This document shows, piece after piece, positions 25,666 through 34,073 of a stretch of 64,000 bases of DNA; position 1 is the stretch's first letter, and the number at the start of each line of letters is the position of its first letter. The stretch covers positions 1,241,765 to 1,305,764 of the forward strand of contig JAOQAE010000002.1 in NCBI GenBank assembly GCA_025963725.1, in the 5' to 3' direction. Below the pieces are notes generated by a model. That model did no database searches. It had not been told where the DNA came from and was given only the letters and a program-made list of their open reading frames with translations. The DNA comes from Bacteroidota bacterium. GTDB taxonomy: Bacteria > Bacteroidota > Bacteroidia > 2-12-FULL-35-15. The position numbers were made by a program, and so were the translations under genes.

Positions 25666-27927
25666 TTAGTTTGTAATGATGATCTTTTTGCGGGCAATCA
25701 CCTTATTGTTATCGGTTCCCGACAGGTAGTAAATTCCGGAAGGCAATCCGCTCACCGCAACCTGGCGGCGTGTGGTTCCATCGAGTGTAAATGTTTTTAC
25801 AACCTGGCCCAATTGATTGGAGATGGTAAATACGCCGCTTAAGCTTGTTTCGATCACGAAATCGCCTTTGCTTGGCTGCGGATAAACATCGAGCGAAGCT
25901 GCGGATGATGCATCCGCAATCCCTGTACAAACATTTACAGTGATGGTGATCATTGCAGTATTGCTGCATCCGTTAGTTGAATCCATACCTGTTACAGTAT
26001 AGGTTTCTGTTGCCAAAGGAGATACCGTGTACGTATCCGTTGACGGGCCGCTCATCCATGTGTAGCTGTCAGCTCCGCCTGCCATTAACGTAATTGTTTC
26101 ACCTTCACAGATCACAGAATCGCTTGCAGCAGCAGTAACCGCCGGCAAGGCATTTACAGCAACGCTTTGTGTAGCAGTGTTTGTACAACCGGTTGCAGTC
26201 ACAGTTCCTGTAACAGTGTATGTTGATGCTGTTAAAGGCGTTACTGTATATGTGTCGGTAGCAGGCCCGCCTGACCATGCATACGTATCAGCGCCTGTAG
26301 CAGTAAGCGTAGTGGAAGTTCCGCTGCACACTGTTGCTGTTCCCGCAACCATTACTGCAGGAAGCGGGTTTACGGTAACGGTTACCGTATCCATATTCAT
26401 ACAGCCTGTAGCTGTAGTTGTTCCGGTAACATAATAATCGGTATCTGCCATTGGCATCACGGTCATTGTATCCGTTGAAGGGCCGCCGGTCCATGTATAC
26501 GTATCAGCTCCCATCGCCGTAAGCAGCGTTGAGCTGCCGGTACAAACCTGGTTAGCTCCGCCGATTGAAACTGCAGGTAAGGGATTAACGGTTACAGTAA
26601 GGGTATCCATTGCCGTACATCCTGAAGTTCCGTCAGTTCCTGAAACAATGTAGTTCGCGGTCGTTGCCGGCATTACGTGGATGGTATCGGTTGTGCTGCC
26701 TGTGTTCCATGCATAGGTATCGGCACCTGCTGCTGTAAGCACTGCAGAACCTCCGGAGCATATTGCCGAGACACCTGTAATGGCTACGGGAGGCAATGGT
26801 GTTACGGTAACCGGAACGGCTGTTCTGCTTCCTGTTCCGCAGGAAGTGCTGTCCTGCACATAATAAGTTGTGCCTGCCGTAAGCGCAGGAGTGGTGAATG
26901 AAGATCCGCCGCCAACATAGGTGCCGCCGGTGGAAGCTGTATACCAACCCAGTGTTCCGCCTGATACGCCCATTGCGCTCAGCGTGGCTGATGAGCCGCT
27001 GCAGATGGTTTGCGCGCTGGCTGAAGTTGTATTCACAGGTGCCGGAGAACCGATTGAAACCGCAGGTGCGGAAGCAAGGGTTGTTTTTGTATAATACCAG
27101 AAATCAACGTAGCCGTAGTGCATTCCGCCAAGCGTATTGGTCGGGAATGAATTCTGGCTGCAGCCGTTGCAATAACGCATCTCGTAATAAGTAAGCTCTG
27201 CTCCCATCTGTGGAGCAGCGCCGAAATAATACCCATCCGATGTAGCCTGAAAGATCTCAACCAGGTATTGTGTGCCTTGTGTAAGCCAGATCGGGTTCCC
27301 GATGTTTGAATAATCATATTGTGCCGCAGGGCCCGTAACCTGCGTCTGGCGCAGGATCGCCTGTGTATTGAAATCGAACAGCGTTACATAGCGTGTGCTG
27401 CCCGTAGGTTCGTTCTTGCCGAAGTGTGTTACAAGAATGTCCTCGCTGCTGCTAAAGCGGAATCCCCTTTGGGAATCGCCAACGCCGCCCGTATTTGCAC
27501 CTGAAACGCTATCGGTAGCCGAGTGCGGGCCAACAAACACTGAAGGAATGGAAGAAACCGAGCCTGCGATCGGATTTCCGTAGAACATGTAAAGCGGAAT
27601 AGTTCCGTTTGCAGGAAGCGTATCTATTTTCACCCAGATCACGGTGGAAGCGGTATTCATTCCCGATTCGATCCAGTAATTGAGCATCGTTATTCCGGCA
27701 CAATCCTTTCCGAAGCGGATATCATCGCCGGAAGCCTGCATTTCCCCGTTGGCAACAGGAGTTTGCGTGTCAACAGTAAGCTGAAGCTGGTAGTTATATA
27801 CGGCCGAGCCGGTAGTGTTGGTGACTGTAACAGGCAGCGTATGAACCCATCCGGCAGGCTGTGCCAGTGTTGTAAAGATCCCAGCCATACAGCCAAGCGA
27901 TAAGAGTAAGTATTTTTTCAAATTCAT
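25666..27927 (-). CDS. Secreted Ig-repeat protein with DUF2341-like head and T9SS sorting domain
   Basis: 753 residues. Signal peptide (about 1-22, ending LAQ). The N-terminal region (GWVHTLPVTVTNTTGSAVYN, ASGDDIRFGKDC, VIWVKIDTLPANGTIPLYMF) fits the lectin-like DUF2341 domain. A unique beta-rich region follows, then five Ig-like repeats of about 70 residues, each with a CSGxSxxLxAxGADTYxW core and ending in NPLPAV or similar. A type A sorting domain closes it (LDVYPQPSKGDFVIE, ISNQLGQVVKTF, GIYYLSGTD). T9SS-exported, probably an adhesin: the repeats resemble those of SprB-type gliding adhesins. It is monocistronic or leads the tail of the small gene upstream by 26 bases. Confidence 0.88.
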   Translation of the reverse strand: MNLKKYLLLSLGCMAGIFTTLAQPAGWVHTLPVTVTNTTGSAVYNYQLQLTVDTQTPVANGEMQASGDDIRFGKDCAGITMLNYWIESGMNTASTVIWVKIDTLPANGTIPLYMFYGNPIAGSVSSIPSVFVGPHSATDSVSGANTGGVGDSQRGFRFSSSEDILVTHFGKNEPTGSTRYVTLFDFNTQAILRQTQVTGPAAQYDYSNIGNPIWLTQGTQYLVEIFQATSDGYYFGAAPQMGAELTYYEMRYCNGCSQNSFPTNTLGGMHYGYVDFWYYTKTTLASAPAVSIGSPAPVNTTSASAQTICSGSSATLSAMGVSGGTLGWYTASTGGTYVGGGSSFTTPALTAGTTYYVQDSTSCGTGSRTAVPVTVTPLPPVAITGVSAICSGGSAVLTAAGADTYAWNTGSTTDTIHVMPATTANYIVSGTDGTSGCTAMDTLTVTVNPLPAVSIGGANQVCTGSSTLLTAMGADTYTWTGGPSTDTMTVMPMADTDYYVTGTTTATGCMNMDTVTVTVNPLPAVMVAGTATVCSGTSTTLTATGADTYAWSGGPATDTYTVTPLTASTYTVTGTVTATGCTNTATQSVAVNALPAVTAAASDSVICEGETITLMAGGADSYTWMSGPSTDTYTVSPLATETYTVTGMDSTNGCSNTAMITITVNVCTGIADASSAASLDVYPQPSKGDFVIETSLSGVFTISNQLGQVVKTFTLDGTTRRQVAVSGLPSGIYYLSGTDNNKVIARKKIIITN

Positions 27928-27953
27928 GTTCAGTAGTTTTAAAATTTAATTTG

Positions 27954-28226
27954 TTATTTGTTTTTACCGCGTACAATAAGGGCCTTCCGGGTTTTTGCGA
28001 GTGTTTGCTTTTCTTTTTCAAGATCTGCTTTCGGGTAGGTGGCATCGATCATATCCACTTTTAATTTTTCTTCAAGCTCTTTGATCTTTGCATCTTTTTC
28101 TGCCTGTGTGGTAAAGGTGATCTCCTGCGCAGAGGTTTGTTTGGCAGGCGCTGCAGCTGTCTGCGCAAATGCCTGAGCCGACAGGAGGAGCGCCATCCCT
28201 GCCACTAAAGTTTTGATTGTTTTCAT
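27954..28226 (-). CDS. Small secreted coiled-coil protein
   Basis: 90 residues: signal peptide (LVAGMALLLSAQAFAQ), a short Ala/Pro/Thr linker, and a charged helix (AEKDAKIKELEEKLKVDMID, then KADLEKEKQTLAKTRKAL) that reads as a coiled coil. No family recognised. It sits 26 bases upstream of the Ig-repeat cargo on the same strand, so the two may be co-expressed. Possibly a periplasmic helper, but this is only an inference from position. Confidence 0.7.
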   Translation of the reverse strand: MKTIKTLVAGMALLLSAQAFAQTAAAPAKQTSAQEITFTTQAEKDAKIKELEEKLKVDMIDATYPKADLEKEKQTLAKTRKALIVRGKNK

Positions 28227-28301
28227 GAATGATTTTTAATTGTTAATGGAGTGTAAAGCTAACTATAATTGATTGAAAAAAAAGTTCTTATGCTTGTAGT
28301 T

Positions 28302-28757
28302 TTACAGAAGCCCGAACTGCTTCGCATGATGCACTGCATGCTTGTGAAAAAGGTGCAGCCACTCTTCAAAGTTCAGCTCGCCGAAAAATGAGTTGGTGAG
28401 CGTCGCCCCTTTGTTGTTCTCAAAATAGCTGATGAAGGCTGCAGTCTGCACCTCCACCTCAGCGATCGCCTCATCCATGCTTGCCTTGGTTGCAGGCAGG
28501 GGCACTTCAGGCATGAGCGCATTTTTAGTATTCGGCTTGAATTCCCGTTCGCTCATCGCAAACTCCCTGTAAACAGGAAGCTGCTCTGCCGGCGTATGAA
28601 GCACCTGGTTGTTCTTTCCTGTAGCAAAGCTGATGGATTCTGCCATGTGCTCCACCATCTGCAATCCGTTCAATACTCCCCAGGCGCCTTTCGCATTGGG
28701 ATCGAGCTTCTTCAGCAATTTCGGGAACTCGTTCTTTATAAAGTTAAGTTTGTCCAT
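28302..28757 (-). CDS. DinB-like / DUF1569 family protein
   Basis: 151 residues with the four-helix DinB-like pattern. The N-terminal helix is LNFIKNEFPKLLKKLDP, a second helix carries the metal-type His in GLQMVEHMAESISF, and the C-terminal helix HLFHKHAVHHAKQFGLL supplies two or more further His residues. Members bind a divalent metal; some are thiol transferases and most are uncharacterised. It starts 8 bases after the upstream hypothetical gene on the same strand, so the two form a short operon. Confidence 0.82.
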   Translation of the reverse strand: MDKLNFIKNEFPKLLKKLDPNAKGAWGVLNGLQMVEHMAESISFATGKNNQVLHTPAEQLPVYREFAMSEREFKPNTKNALMPEVPLPATKASMDEAIAEVEVQTAAFISYFENNKGATLTNSFFGELNFEEWLHLFHKHAVHHAKQFGLL

Positions 28758-28765
28758 GATACCTG

Positions 28766-29224
28766 TTATTCGTTATCGGTGTTAGTGCTCTTTTTCTTTA
28801 ACTCTTTCGGGAAATCGGTTTTAAGGATGTAAACGCCGTTCATAGGGTTTTCCATTGGAAGCGTATCCTTCAGGTAGAAATACATGTGGGTCTCATCCTC
28901 TTCTTCTTTGATGATCTTCTCTGTTTTCTTGATCAGCTTTTTCGATACCGCAAAAAGCATTTGTTCGCCCGATTCCATGAGGCAGTCGCAAACCGACATC
29001 TCCGGGATCTCAAAGCTGAAGGCGGTTTCATCGGGAAAATATCCGGCAAGCATGTAGGTGCTGTTGTTCCTGATCTTGAATTCCTTTACCGTTCCGGCAA
29101 CTTTGAATTCGTCCTCCCAGAGGTATTTGATGTTGTCTTCCGATTCCTCTCCTTCGTAAAGGTCGTCGGCCAATCCCTGGCTGAATTCGGAATTAACAAG
29201 TATAAAGTGTAAGTGTAGATTCAT
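28766..29224 (-). CDS. Conserved-looking hypothetical protein
   Basis: 152 residues, acidic, without signal peptide or membrane segment. No family recognised. It has a beta-rich N-terminal half (MNLHLHFILVNSEF, FEIPEMSVCDCL) and a Lys/Glu-rich helix (KKLIKKTEKIIKEEEDE). Gene reality is supported by length, codon character matching neighbours and the 8-base spacing to the DinB-like gene downstream. Confidence 0.65.
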   Translation of the reverse strand: MNLHLHFILVNSEFSQGLADDLYEGEESEDNIKYLWEDEFKVAGTVKEFKIRNNSTYMLAGYFPDETAFSFEIPEMSVCDCLMESGEQMLFAVSKKLIKKTEKIIKEEEDETHMYFYLKDTLPMENPMNGVYILKTDFPKELKKKSTNTDNE

Positions 29225-29270
29225 ATTTTTTACCGCTAAGGCGTAGAGTTTATTTAGTTTTTATTTTCTT

Positions 29271-29418
29271 GCAGAGACGCAAAGAGCGCAAAGCTGTTTA
29301 TTATAAATTGCCCCATTGCCAACTGCCTATTGCCAACTGTTTCTATTTCTCGCAGAGGCGCAAAGTTCGCAGAGTTGTTGATTTATTCTTTCAATTGCCT
29401 ACTGCTAATTACCTACTG
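29271..29418. repeat. Alternating two-family intergenic repeat (A-B-A'-B')
   Basis: A at 29271-29293 (GCAGAGACGCAAAGAGCGCA type); B at 29308-29339 (ATTGCC...AACTGCCTATTGCC type); A' at 29350-29374 (CGCAGAGGCGCAAAGTTCGC); B' at 29393-29418 (ATTGCCTACTGCTAATTACC). B' runs into the paaY stop codon. A-type text recurs near 33170-33213 and 38451-38483. Confidence 0.6.
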
Positions 29419-30009
29419 ATCTTTCGTTTCCTTCCAGGTCTTATAAACATCCTGTTGCTTCGGCCTGTCGGCTTCTATTTCCCGTAATGGCTCGCAGGGT
29501 TTTAGCGTTGCGCGGCAATCGGCCGGCAGCTGCTGGTATAATTTCGTCCCCTGAGTTTTCCATTCGATCATTTCATCCGTAACGGATTTTACAACCTTAC
29601 CGGGATTTCCAACCACCACGCTTCTTTCCGGGATCTCCATTCCGGCAGGCACAAAGCATAAAGCGCCGATGATGCAATTATCACCGATCACCGCATTGTC
29701 CATCACCACCGCATTCATCCCGACAAGCACATTCTTTCCGATGGTTCCGCCGTGTATGATCGCGCCGTGGCCAATGTGTGCTGCTTCCTTTAATAAAACC
29801 GTTGTTCCCGGAAACATGTGAATGGTGCAATTCTCCTGCACGTTGCAGCCATCCTCAATGATAATTTGTCCCCAGTCGCCACGGATAGCGGCACCCGGGC
29901 CAATGTATACATCCTTTCCGATGATCACATTGCCTGTGACCGTTGCATTCGGGTGAATGAAAGCGCTTTCGTGAATGACTGGCTTATAACCGTTGAATTC
30001 GTAGATCAT
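29413..30009 (-). CDS. paaY: PaaY-like gamma-carbonic-anhydrase-fold thioesterase
   Basis: 198 residues forming a left-handed beta-helix of hexapeptide repeats (AFIHPNATVTGNVIIGKDVY, GCNVQENCTIHMFPG, HIGHGAIIHGGTIGKNVLVG). The three metal-type His are visible in CTIHMF and HIGHGAIIHG. C-terminal helical tail (WKTQGTKLYQQL). In paa clusters PaaY is known as a thioesterase clearing dead-end CoA products of the pathway. It is last in the minus-strand paa run, 12 bases after paaJ, which supports that role over general carbonic anhydrase activity. Confidence 0.87.
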   Translation of the reverse strand: MIYEFNGYKPVIHESAFIHPNATVTGNVIIGKDVYIGPGAAIRGDWGQIIIEDGCNVQENCTIHMFPGTTVLLKEAAHIGHGAIIHGGTIGKNVLVGMNAVVMDNAVIGDNCIIGALCFVPAGMEIPERSVVVGNPGKVVKSVTDEMIEWKTQGTKLYQQLPADCRATLKPCEPLREIEADRPKQQDVYKTWKETKDQ

Positions 30010-30021
30010 CGGATTTAGGAA

Positions 30022-31230
30022 TTAAGCTTTTTCAATGATAACCGCGTAGCCCTGCCCTACTCCAATGCACATAGTCACCAGCGCATAGCGCTTGTTCTGC
30101 TCCTGCAGCTCGATGGCTGCCGAGTTCAGCAGGCGTGCGCCGCTCATGCCAAGCGGATGGCCAAGCGCGATGGCGCCGCCATTCGGGTTCAGGCGCGGGT
30201 CGTTATCGGCGAGGCCCCATGCACGCGTACAGGCCAATGCCTGGGCAGCAAATGCTTCATTCAGCTCGATCAGGCCGATGTCCTTCATGGTCAGCCCTGC
30301 GCGCTTTAATGCAAGGTTCGCCGCTTCCACCGGGCCAATCCCCATGATGCGGGGCTCCACGCCTGCAACGCCGCTGGAAACGATCCTTGCCTTCGGAGTT
30401 AAATTGTATGTTTTAATTGCATCTTCAGAAGCCAGTAAGATCGCAGCAGCGCCGTCATTCAGGCCGGAAGCATTTCCTGCGGTTACCGTACCGCTTTCCT
30501 TTTTGAAAGCGCCTTTTAATTTTGAGAGCCCTTCGAGGGTAGTATCGGGGCGCATGAATTCATCCTTGTCAAAAATTTTCGGATCGCCCTTCCGCTGCGG
30601 GATCTCCACTGCAACGATCTCTTTTGCAAAGCGGCCTTTGCCTTGTGCTGCTGCAGCTTTCTGCTGGCTCCACAAAGCGAACTGATCCTGGTCTTCACGG
30701 CTGATCTTATCCCTGTCGGCAAGGTTCTCCGCCGTTTCACCCATTGCGTCCACTCCATACAGCTCTTTCATTTTCGGGTTAATGAACCTCCAGCCGAAGC
30801 TGGAATCATACATCTGCTGGTCGCGGCCGAATGCCGATGAAGCCTTCGACATCACCCATGGGCCACGCGTCATGTTCTCAACGCCGCCGGAGATCATCAG
30901 GTCGCCTTCACCTGTCATGATCGCGCGCGCTGCAGCAATGCTTGCCGACAAGCCCGAAGCGCAGAGCCGGTTCACTGTTTCACCCGGAACCTGGTAAGGC
31001 AAACCGGCCAGCAGCGATGCCATGCGGGCAACGTTGCGGTTGTCTTCACCCGACTGATTAGCGCAGCCCAGCAACACATCGGCGATCTGCTTCTGATCGA
31101 TCGAAGGGTTGCGCTTCACTAATTCTTTAAGGACGAGGGCAGCGAGATCGTCGGTGCGGATAGTTGATAATGTTCCTCCGAAATTCCCGATCGGAGTGCG
31201 GATGCCGTCAATGATAAATGCGTTTTTCAT
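30022..31230 (-). CDS. paaJ: Beta-ketoadipyl/3-oxoacyl-CoA thiolase
   Basis: 402-residue thiolase. Catalytic nucleophile Cys in NRLCASGLSASIAAARAI, the GLIELNEAFAAQALAC block, the active-site His in GGAIALGHPLGMSGARLL, and the second Cys in VTMCIGVGQGYAVI are all present. In phenylacetate breakdown it performs the two thiolytic steps yielding acetyl-CoA and succinyl-CoA. The N-terminus (AFIIDGIRTPIGNFGGTLS) and context with paaG/H/I identify it as PaaJ/PcaF-type. It lies 102 bases from paaI and is followed closely by paaY. Confidence 0.94.
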   Translation of the reverse strand: MKNAFIIDGIRTPIGNFGGTLSTIRTDDLAALVLKELVKRNPSIDQKQIADVLLGCANQSGEDNRNVARMASLLAGLPYQVPGETVNRLCASGLSASIAAARAIMTGEGDLMISGGVENMTRGPWVMSKASSAFGRDQQMYDSSFGWRFINPKMKELYGVDAMGETAENLADRDKISREDQDQFALWSQQKAAAAQGKGRFAKEIVAVEIPQRKGDPKIFDKDEFMRPDTTLEGLSKLKGAFKKESGTVTAGNASGLNDGAAAILLASEDAIKTYNLTPKARIVSSGVAGVEPRIMGIGPVEAANLALKRAGLTMKDIGLIELNEAFAAQALACTRAWGLADNDPRLNPNGGAIALGHPLGMSGARLLNSAAIELQEQNKRYALVTMCIGVGQGYAVIIEKA

Positions 31231-31332
31231 AATATTTAGTTGTACAGATCGCGAATCATTACGAATATGCGAATCTGGGGTTTAAAAAAAATCAATTAGA
31301 ATATTGTAAGTACACATATTCGCAAATTCGTT

Positions 31333-31764
31333 TTATTCGCTATCTGTAACATCCCATTCTTTACTTGTGCGGTATACAGTGCCTTTAAAGAAGGCTACTT
31401 TTTCATTTTTCTGGTTGCTGATCTCGATGTGATAAGTTCCCGTTTTGTTGGTGAGGCTGAGCTCCCTTGCTTCGCAGGTAAGCTCATCGTTCACATTCAC
31501 AGCTACGGCAAATGTGATGGAGCACTCCAGCGCAACGCTTAACCTGCCGTATGCATTGGAGGCAAAAGCGAGGGCGCTGTCGGCGAAGGAAAAAGCAATG
31601 CCGCCATGCGAGATCCCGAATCCGTTCACCATTTCCTCCCTGATCTTCATCTTTAAGATGCAATGTCCTTTTTCCGACATCACTTTCCGGATGCCAAGCC
31701 ATGCGCTGAACTTGTCTTCAGCCAGCATTTTATCAACAATTTTGGTTGCTGTATTGTTCTCCAT
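31333..31764 (-). CDS. paaI: Hydroxyphenylacetyl-CoA thioesterase
   Basis: 143 residues from the ATG at 31764, preferred over the longer open frame to 31827 because family members start close to the first helix (KIVDKMLAEDKFSAWLGI). Hotdog fold with the signature VNGFGISHGGIAFSFADSAL, in which the Gly-Gly and Asp are active-site elements, and a late SLTNKTGTYHIEI strand. It releases CoA from trapped aryl-CoA intermediates of the paa pathway. A terminator hairpin lies between paaH and this gene, so paaI-J-Y may be a separate transcript. Confidence 0.88.
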   Translation of the reverse strand: MENNTATKIVDKMLAEDKFSAWLGIRKVMSEKGHCILKMKIREEMVNGFGISHGGIAFSFADSALAFASNAYGRLSVALECSITFAVAVNVNDELTCEARELSLTNKTGTYHIEISNQKNEKVAFFKGTVYRTSKEWDVTDSE

Positions 31765-31904
31765 GTTGTTTTTTGGTAGCGCTTTTTGGTTTCCCGCAGA
31801 GATCGCCGGGGACGCGAAAAAAAGCATTACAAAGTTATCAAAAGAAATGAGTTTTCAGCATGCAATTGCCGCATCTTTTCAAGCATGAAGGGCCGGAAAG
31901 AGCA

Positions 31905-31935
31905 ATAAAAAAGCCCGCTCTTCAGGAACGGGCTT
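31905..31935 (-). terminator. Terminator downstream of paaH
   Basis: AAGCCCG/CGGGCTT stem (31911-31917 with 31929-31935). On the minus strand it is followed by a T-rich tract (31905-31912). It lies 23 bases past the paaH stop. Confidence 0.8.
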
Positions 31936-31958
31936 ATGCTATTCGGTCGAATTAAAGT

Positions 31959-33116
31959 TTAATAGAACGTCTTGCCTTCTTTTGCCATCCTTTTCAGTAA
32001 AACAGAAGGACGATATCGGTCTTCCTGGTATTCCTCGTATAAGCCGCTGAGAATGTTCAGCACGATCTGCAGCCCGATCTCATCCGCCCATTTCAACAAT
32101 CCTTTCGGATAGTTCACGCCTTTGGTCATTGCAAGGTCGAGGTCCTTTGGCGTTGCAAGCCCGAGATGCAATGCATCAACGGCTTCATTGATGAGCATGG
32201 AGATCACACGGTAAAAGATCGCTTTTCCCAGCTCCTCCACCTCAACGGGCTTCGGCATCACAGCGCCTTCCGCGTAATTGTAATAGCCTCTCCCGGTTTT
32301 CCTGCCGAATAATTTCGCTTCGTATAATCTTTTCTGAGTAAGTGAAGGCTTGAACCTTGGCTCGTAAAAGAACTGTGTCCACACGCTTTCTGTCACTTTA
32401 TAATTGATATCGTTGCCGATAAAGTCCATCAGCTCAAAAGGCCCCATCTTAAATCCGCCTACCGAGCGCATTGCCCAATCGATGGTTGCAAAATCGGCAA
32501 TGCCTTCTTCATAGATGCGGATGGATTCGCCGTAGAATGAGCGCGCCACGCGGTTCACAATAAAGCCCGGCGTATCTTTCGTAAGCACCGTTACTTTGCC
32601 CCACTGATCGACCAGCTCTTTGGCTGCCTTGGTAACCTGCTCTGCCGTAAGGATCGCGGGAATGATCTCCACCAGCGGCATTAATGGAGCAGGATTAAAG
32701 AAATGAATGCCGACCACGCGCTCTGCTTTTTTACATGCGGAGCCAATGGATGCGATCGATAATGAGGATGTATTGCTTGCAAGGATACAGGTTTCGGACA
32801 CAATCCCTTCCAGCTCTGCAAAAACTTTTTGTTTTACTTCAAGATCCTCTACAATTGCTTCGATCACTAAGCCGCAATCCTTAAAATCGGCGAGGCTGCT
32901 CACATAGTTGGTGCGGCCGGTGATCTCCGAGGCTGACTGCTCTGCCATCTTTCCTTTTTCCACCAGCTTCTTCAGGGTGCCATCGAGGCTTGTTTTGGCC
33001 TTATCGAGTGCTGCCTGGTTATTATCATAGATCAAAACCTCGTGGCCCGCTGTTGCCGCCACCTGTGCAATTCCGGCACCCATTGCACCGGATCCTATTA
33101 TTCCTATCTGGATCAT
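31959..33116 (-). CDS. paaH: 3-hydroxyacyl-CoA dehydrogenase
   Basis: 385 residues. The Rossmann NAD motif GIIGSGAMGAGIAQVAATAG opens the protein. The central SNTSSLSIASI and GIHFFNPAPLMPLVEII segments carry the catalytic Ser/His type residues of the family, and two C-terminal helical dimerisation repeats follow (VGGFKMGPFELMDFIGNDIN; MLINEAVDALHLGLA). It oxidises 3-hydroxyadipyl-CoA to 3-oxoadipyl-CoA in the paa pathway. The longer-than-usual length, with a duplicated C-terminal domain, matches PaaH proteins of Bacteroidota. 98 bases separate it from paaG, with a degenerate intergenic repeat in the gap. Confidence 0.93.
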   Translation of the reverse strand: MIQIGIIGSGAMGAGIAQVAATAGHEVLIYDNNQAALDKAKTSLDGTLKKLVEKGKMAEQSASEITGRTNYVSSLADFKDCGLVIEAIVEDLEVKQKVFAELEGIVSETCILASNTSSLSIASIGSACKKAERVVGIHFFNPAPLMPLVEIIPAILTAEQVTKAAKELVDQWGKVTVLTKDTPGFIVNRVARSFYGESIRIYEEGIADFATIDWAMRSVGGFKMGPFELMDFIGNDINYKVTESVWTQFFYEPRFKPSLTQKRLYEAKLFGRKTGRGYYNYAEGAVMPKPVEVEELGKAIFYRVISMLINEAVDALHLGLATPKDLDLAMTKGVNYPKGLLKWADEIGLQIVLNILSGLYEEYQEDRYRPSVLLKRMAKEGKTFY

Positions 33117-33139
33117 ATATTAAATAAATTTTAACCGGA

Positions 33140-33213
33140 GTTCACTGAGCTTCACGCAGAAAAATCTTTCTCAGCGGTTCTCTGCGCCTTCTCCTTTTTT
33201 CTCTGCGGTAATT
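33140..33213. repeat. Degenerate intergenic repeat in the paaG-paaH gap
   Basis: The text TTCACGCAGA, GGTTCTCTGCGCC and CTCTGCGGTAA is the reverse-strand form of the GCAGAGxCGCAAAG family at 29271 and 38451. No palindrome is strong enough to call a terminator. Confidence 0.45.
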
Positions 33214-33214
33214 C

Positions 33215-33994
33215 TTATTCCCCTTTAAATACAGGCTTTCTCTTCTCTAAAAATGCATTCACACCTTCATTGTAATCGTGTGTAAGGGCCGCATGCACCT
33301 GCATATCGGCTTCGTAGCCTAACTGCTCGTTCAGTGAATTGTCCATGGATTGATTCAATAATCTCTTTGTCATGCCGAGGCCTTTTGTCGGCATTTCCGA
33401 CAGCGCTTTTGCAGCTGCAAATGCTTCTGCCTGCAGGGATGCATCTTCCGACACCTTATAGATCATTCCCATTTTTTCCGCATCAGCCGCTGAAACTTTA
33501 TCGCCCAGCATCATCAATGCCGATGCTTTTCCAAAGCCTACGAGCCTTGGTAAAAAAAATGTGCCGCCGCTGTCGGGGATCAGGCCGATCTTGCTGAATG
33601 CCTGTATAAAGGCAACGGAGCTTGCTGCGATCACCACATCACAGGCCAGCGCAATATTGGCTCCTGCGCCGGCTGCAACGCCGTTCACCCCGCAAACCAC
33701 GGGCTTCTCGATGCTGCGGATCTTCTGGATGATCGGGTTGTAATGCTCACGCACAATGCGCTCGATGCCGGGGCCGTTTGCGTCCATCGCTTCGGAAAGG
33801 TCCTGCCCTGCGCAAAATGCTTTTCCTTCTCCCGTAAGATATACCGCGCGGATATTCTTGTCATCCGCGGCTTTATCGAGCGCAGCCTGCAGCTGCAGCG
33901 ACATTTCCCGGTTAAAGCTGTTGAATTTATCGGGGCGGTTCAGCGTCACCTTCAGTACGCTGCCTTCTGTTTCTGTTTTGATGAATGCTGTCAT
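33215..33994 (-). CDS. paaG: Enoyl-CoA hydratase/isomerase (epoxyphenylacetyl-CoA isomerase)
   Basis: 259-residue crotonase-fold protein. The oxyanion-hole segments are GEGKAFCAGQDLSEAM and CGVNGVAAGAGANIALACD, followed by IGLIPDSGGTFFLPRLVGFG. The AFCAGQDL form with an Asp in place of the usual first hydratase Glu, and the D in PDSGG, are characteristic of PaaG, which converts the ring epoxide to an oxepin and also shifts double bonds. Only one crotonase gene lies in this island; a separate PaaF is not seen in the window. A roughly 80-base gap separates it from the kinase gene. Confidence 0.9.
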   Translation of the reverse strand: MTAFIKTETEGSVLKVTLNRPDKFNSFNREMSLQLQAALDKAADDKNIRAVYLTGEGKAFCAGQDLSEAMDANGPGIERIVREHYNPIIQKIRSIEKPVVCGVNGVAAGAGANIALACDVVIAASSVAFIQAFSKIGLIPDSGGTFFLPRLVGFGKASALMMLGDKVSAADAEKMGMIYKVSEDASLQAEAFAAAKALSEMPTKGLGMTKRLLNQSMDNSLNEQLGYEADMQVHAALTHDYNEGVNAFLEKRKPVFKGE

Positions 33995-34073
33995 ATCGTT
34001 ATCTGAATAATCTTACATAATTGAAAGAAAAATCAAATATAAAGCAAATCACCTATAAAAAAAGGGGAATTAT

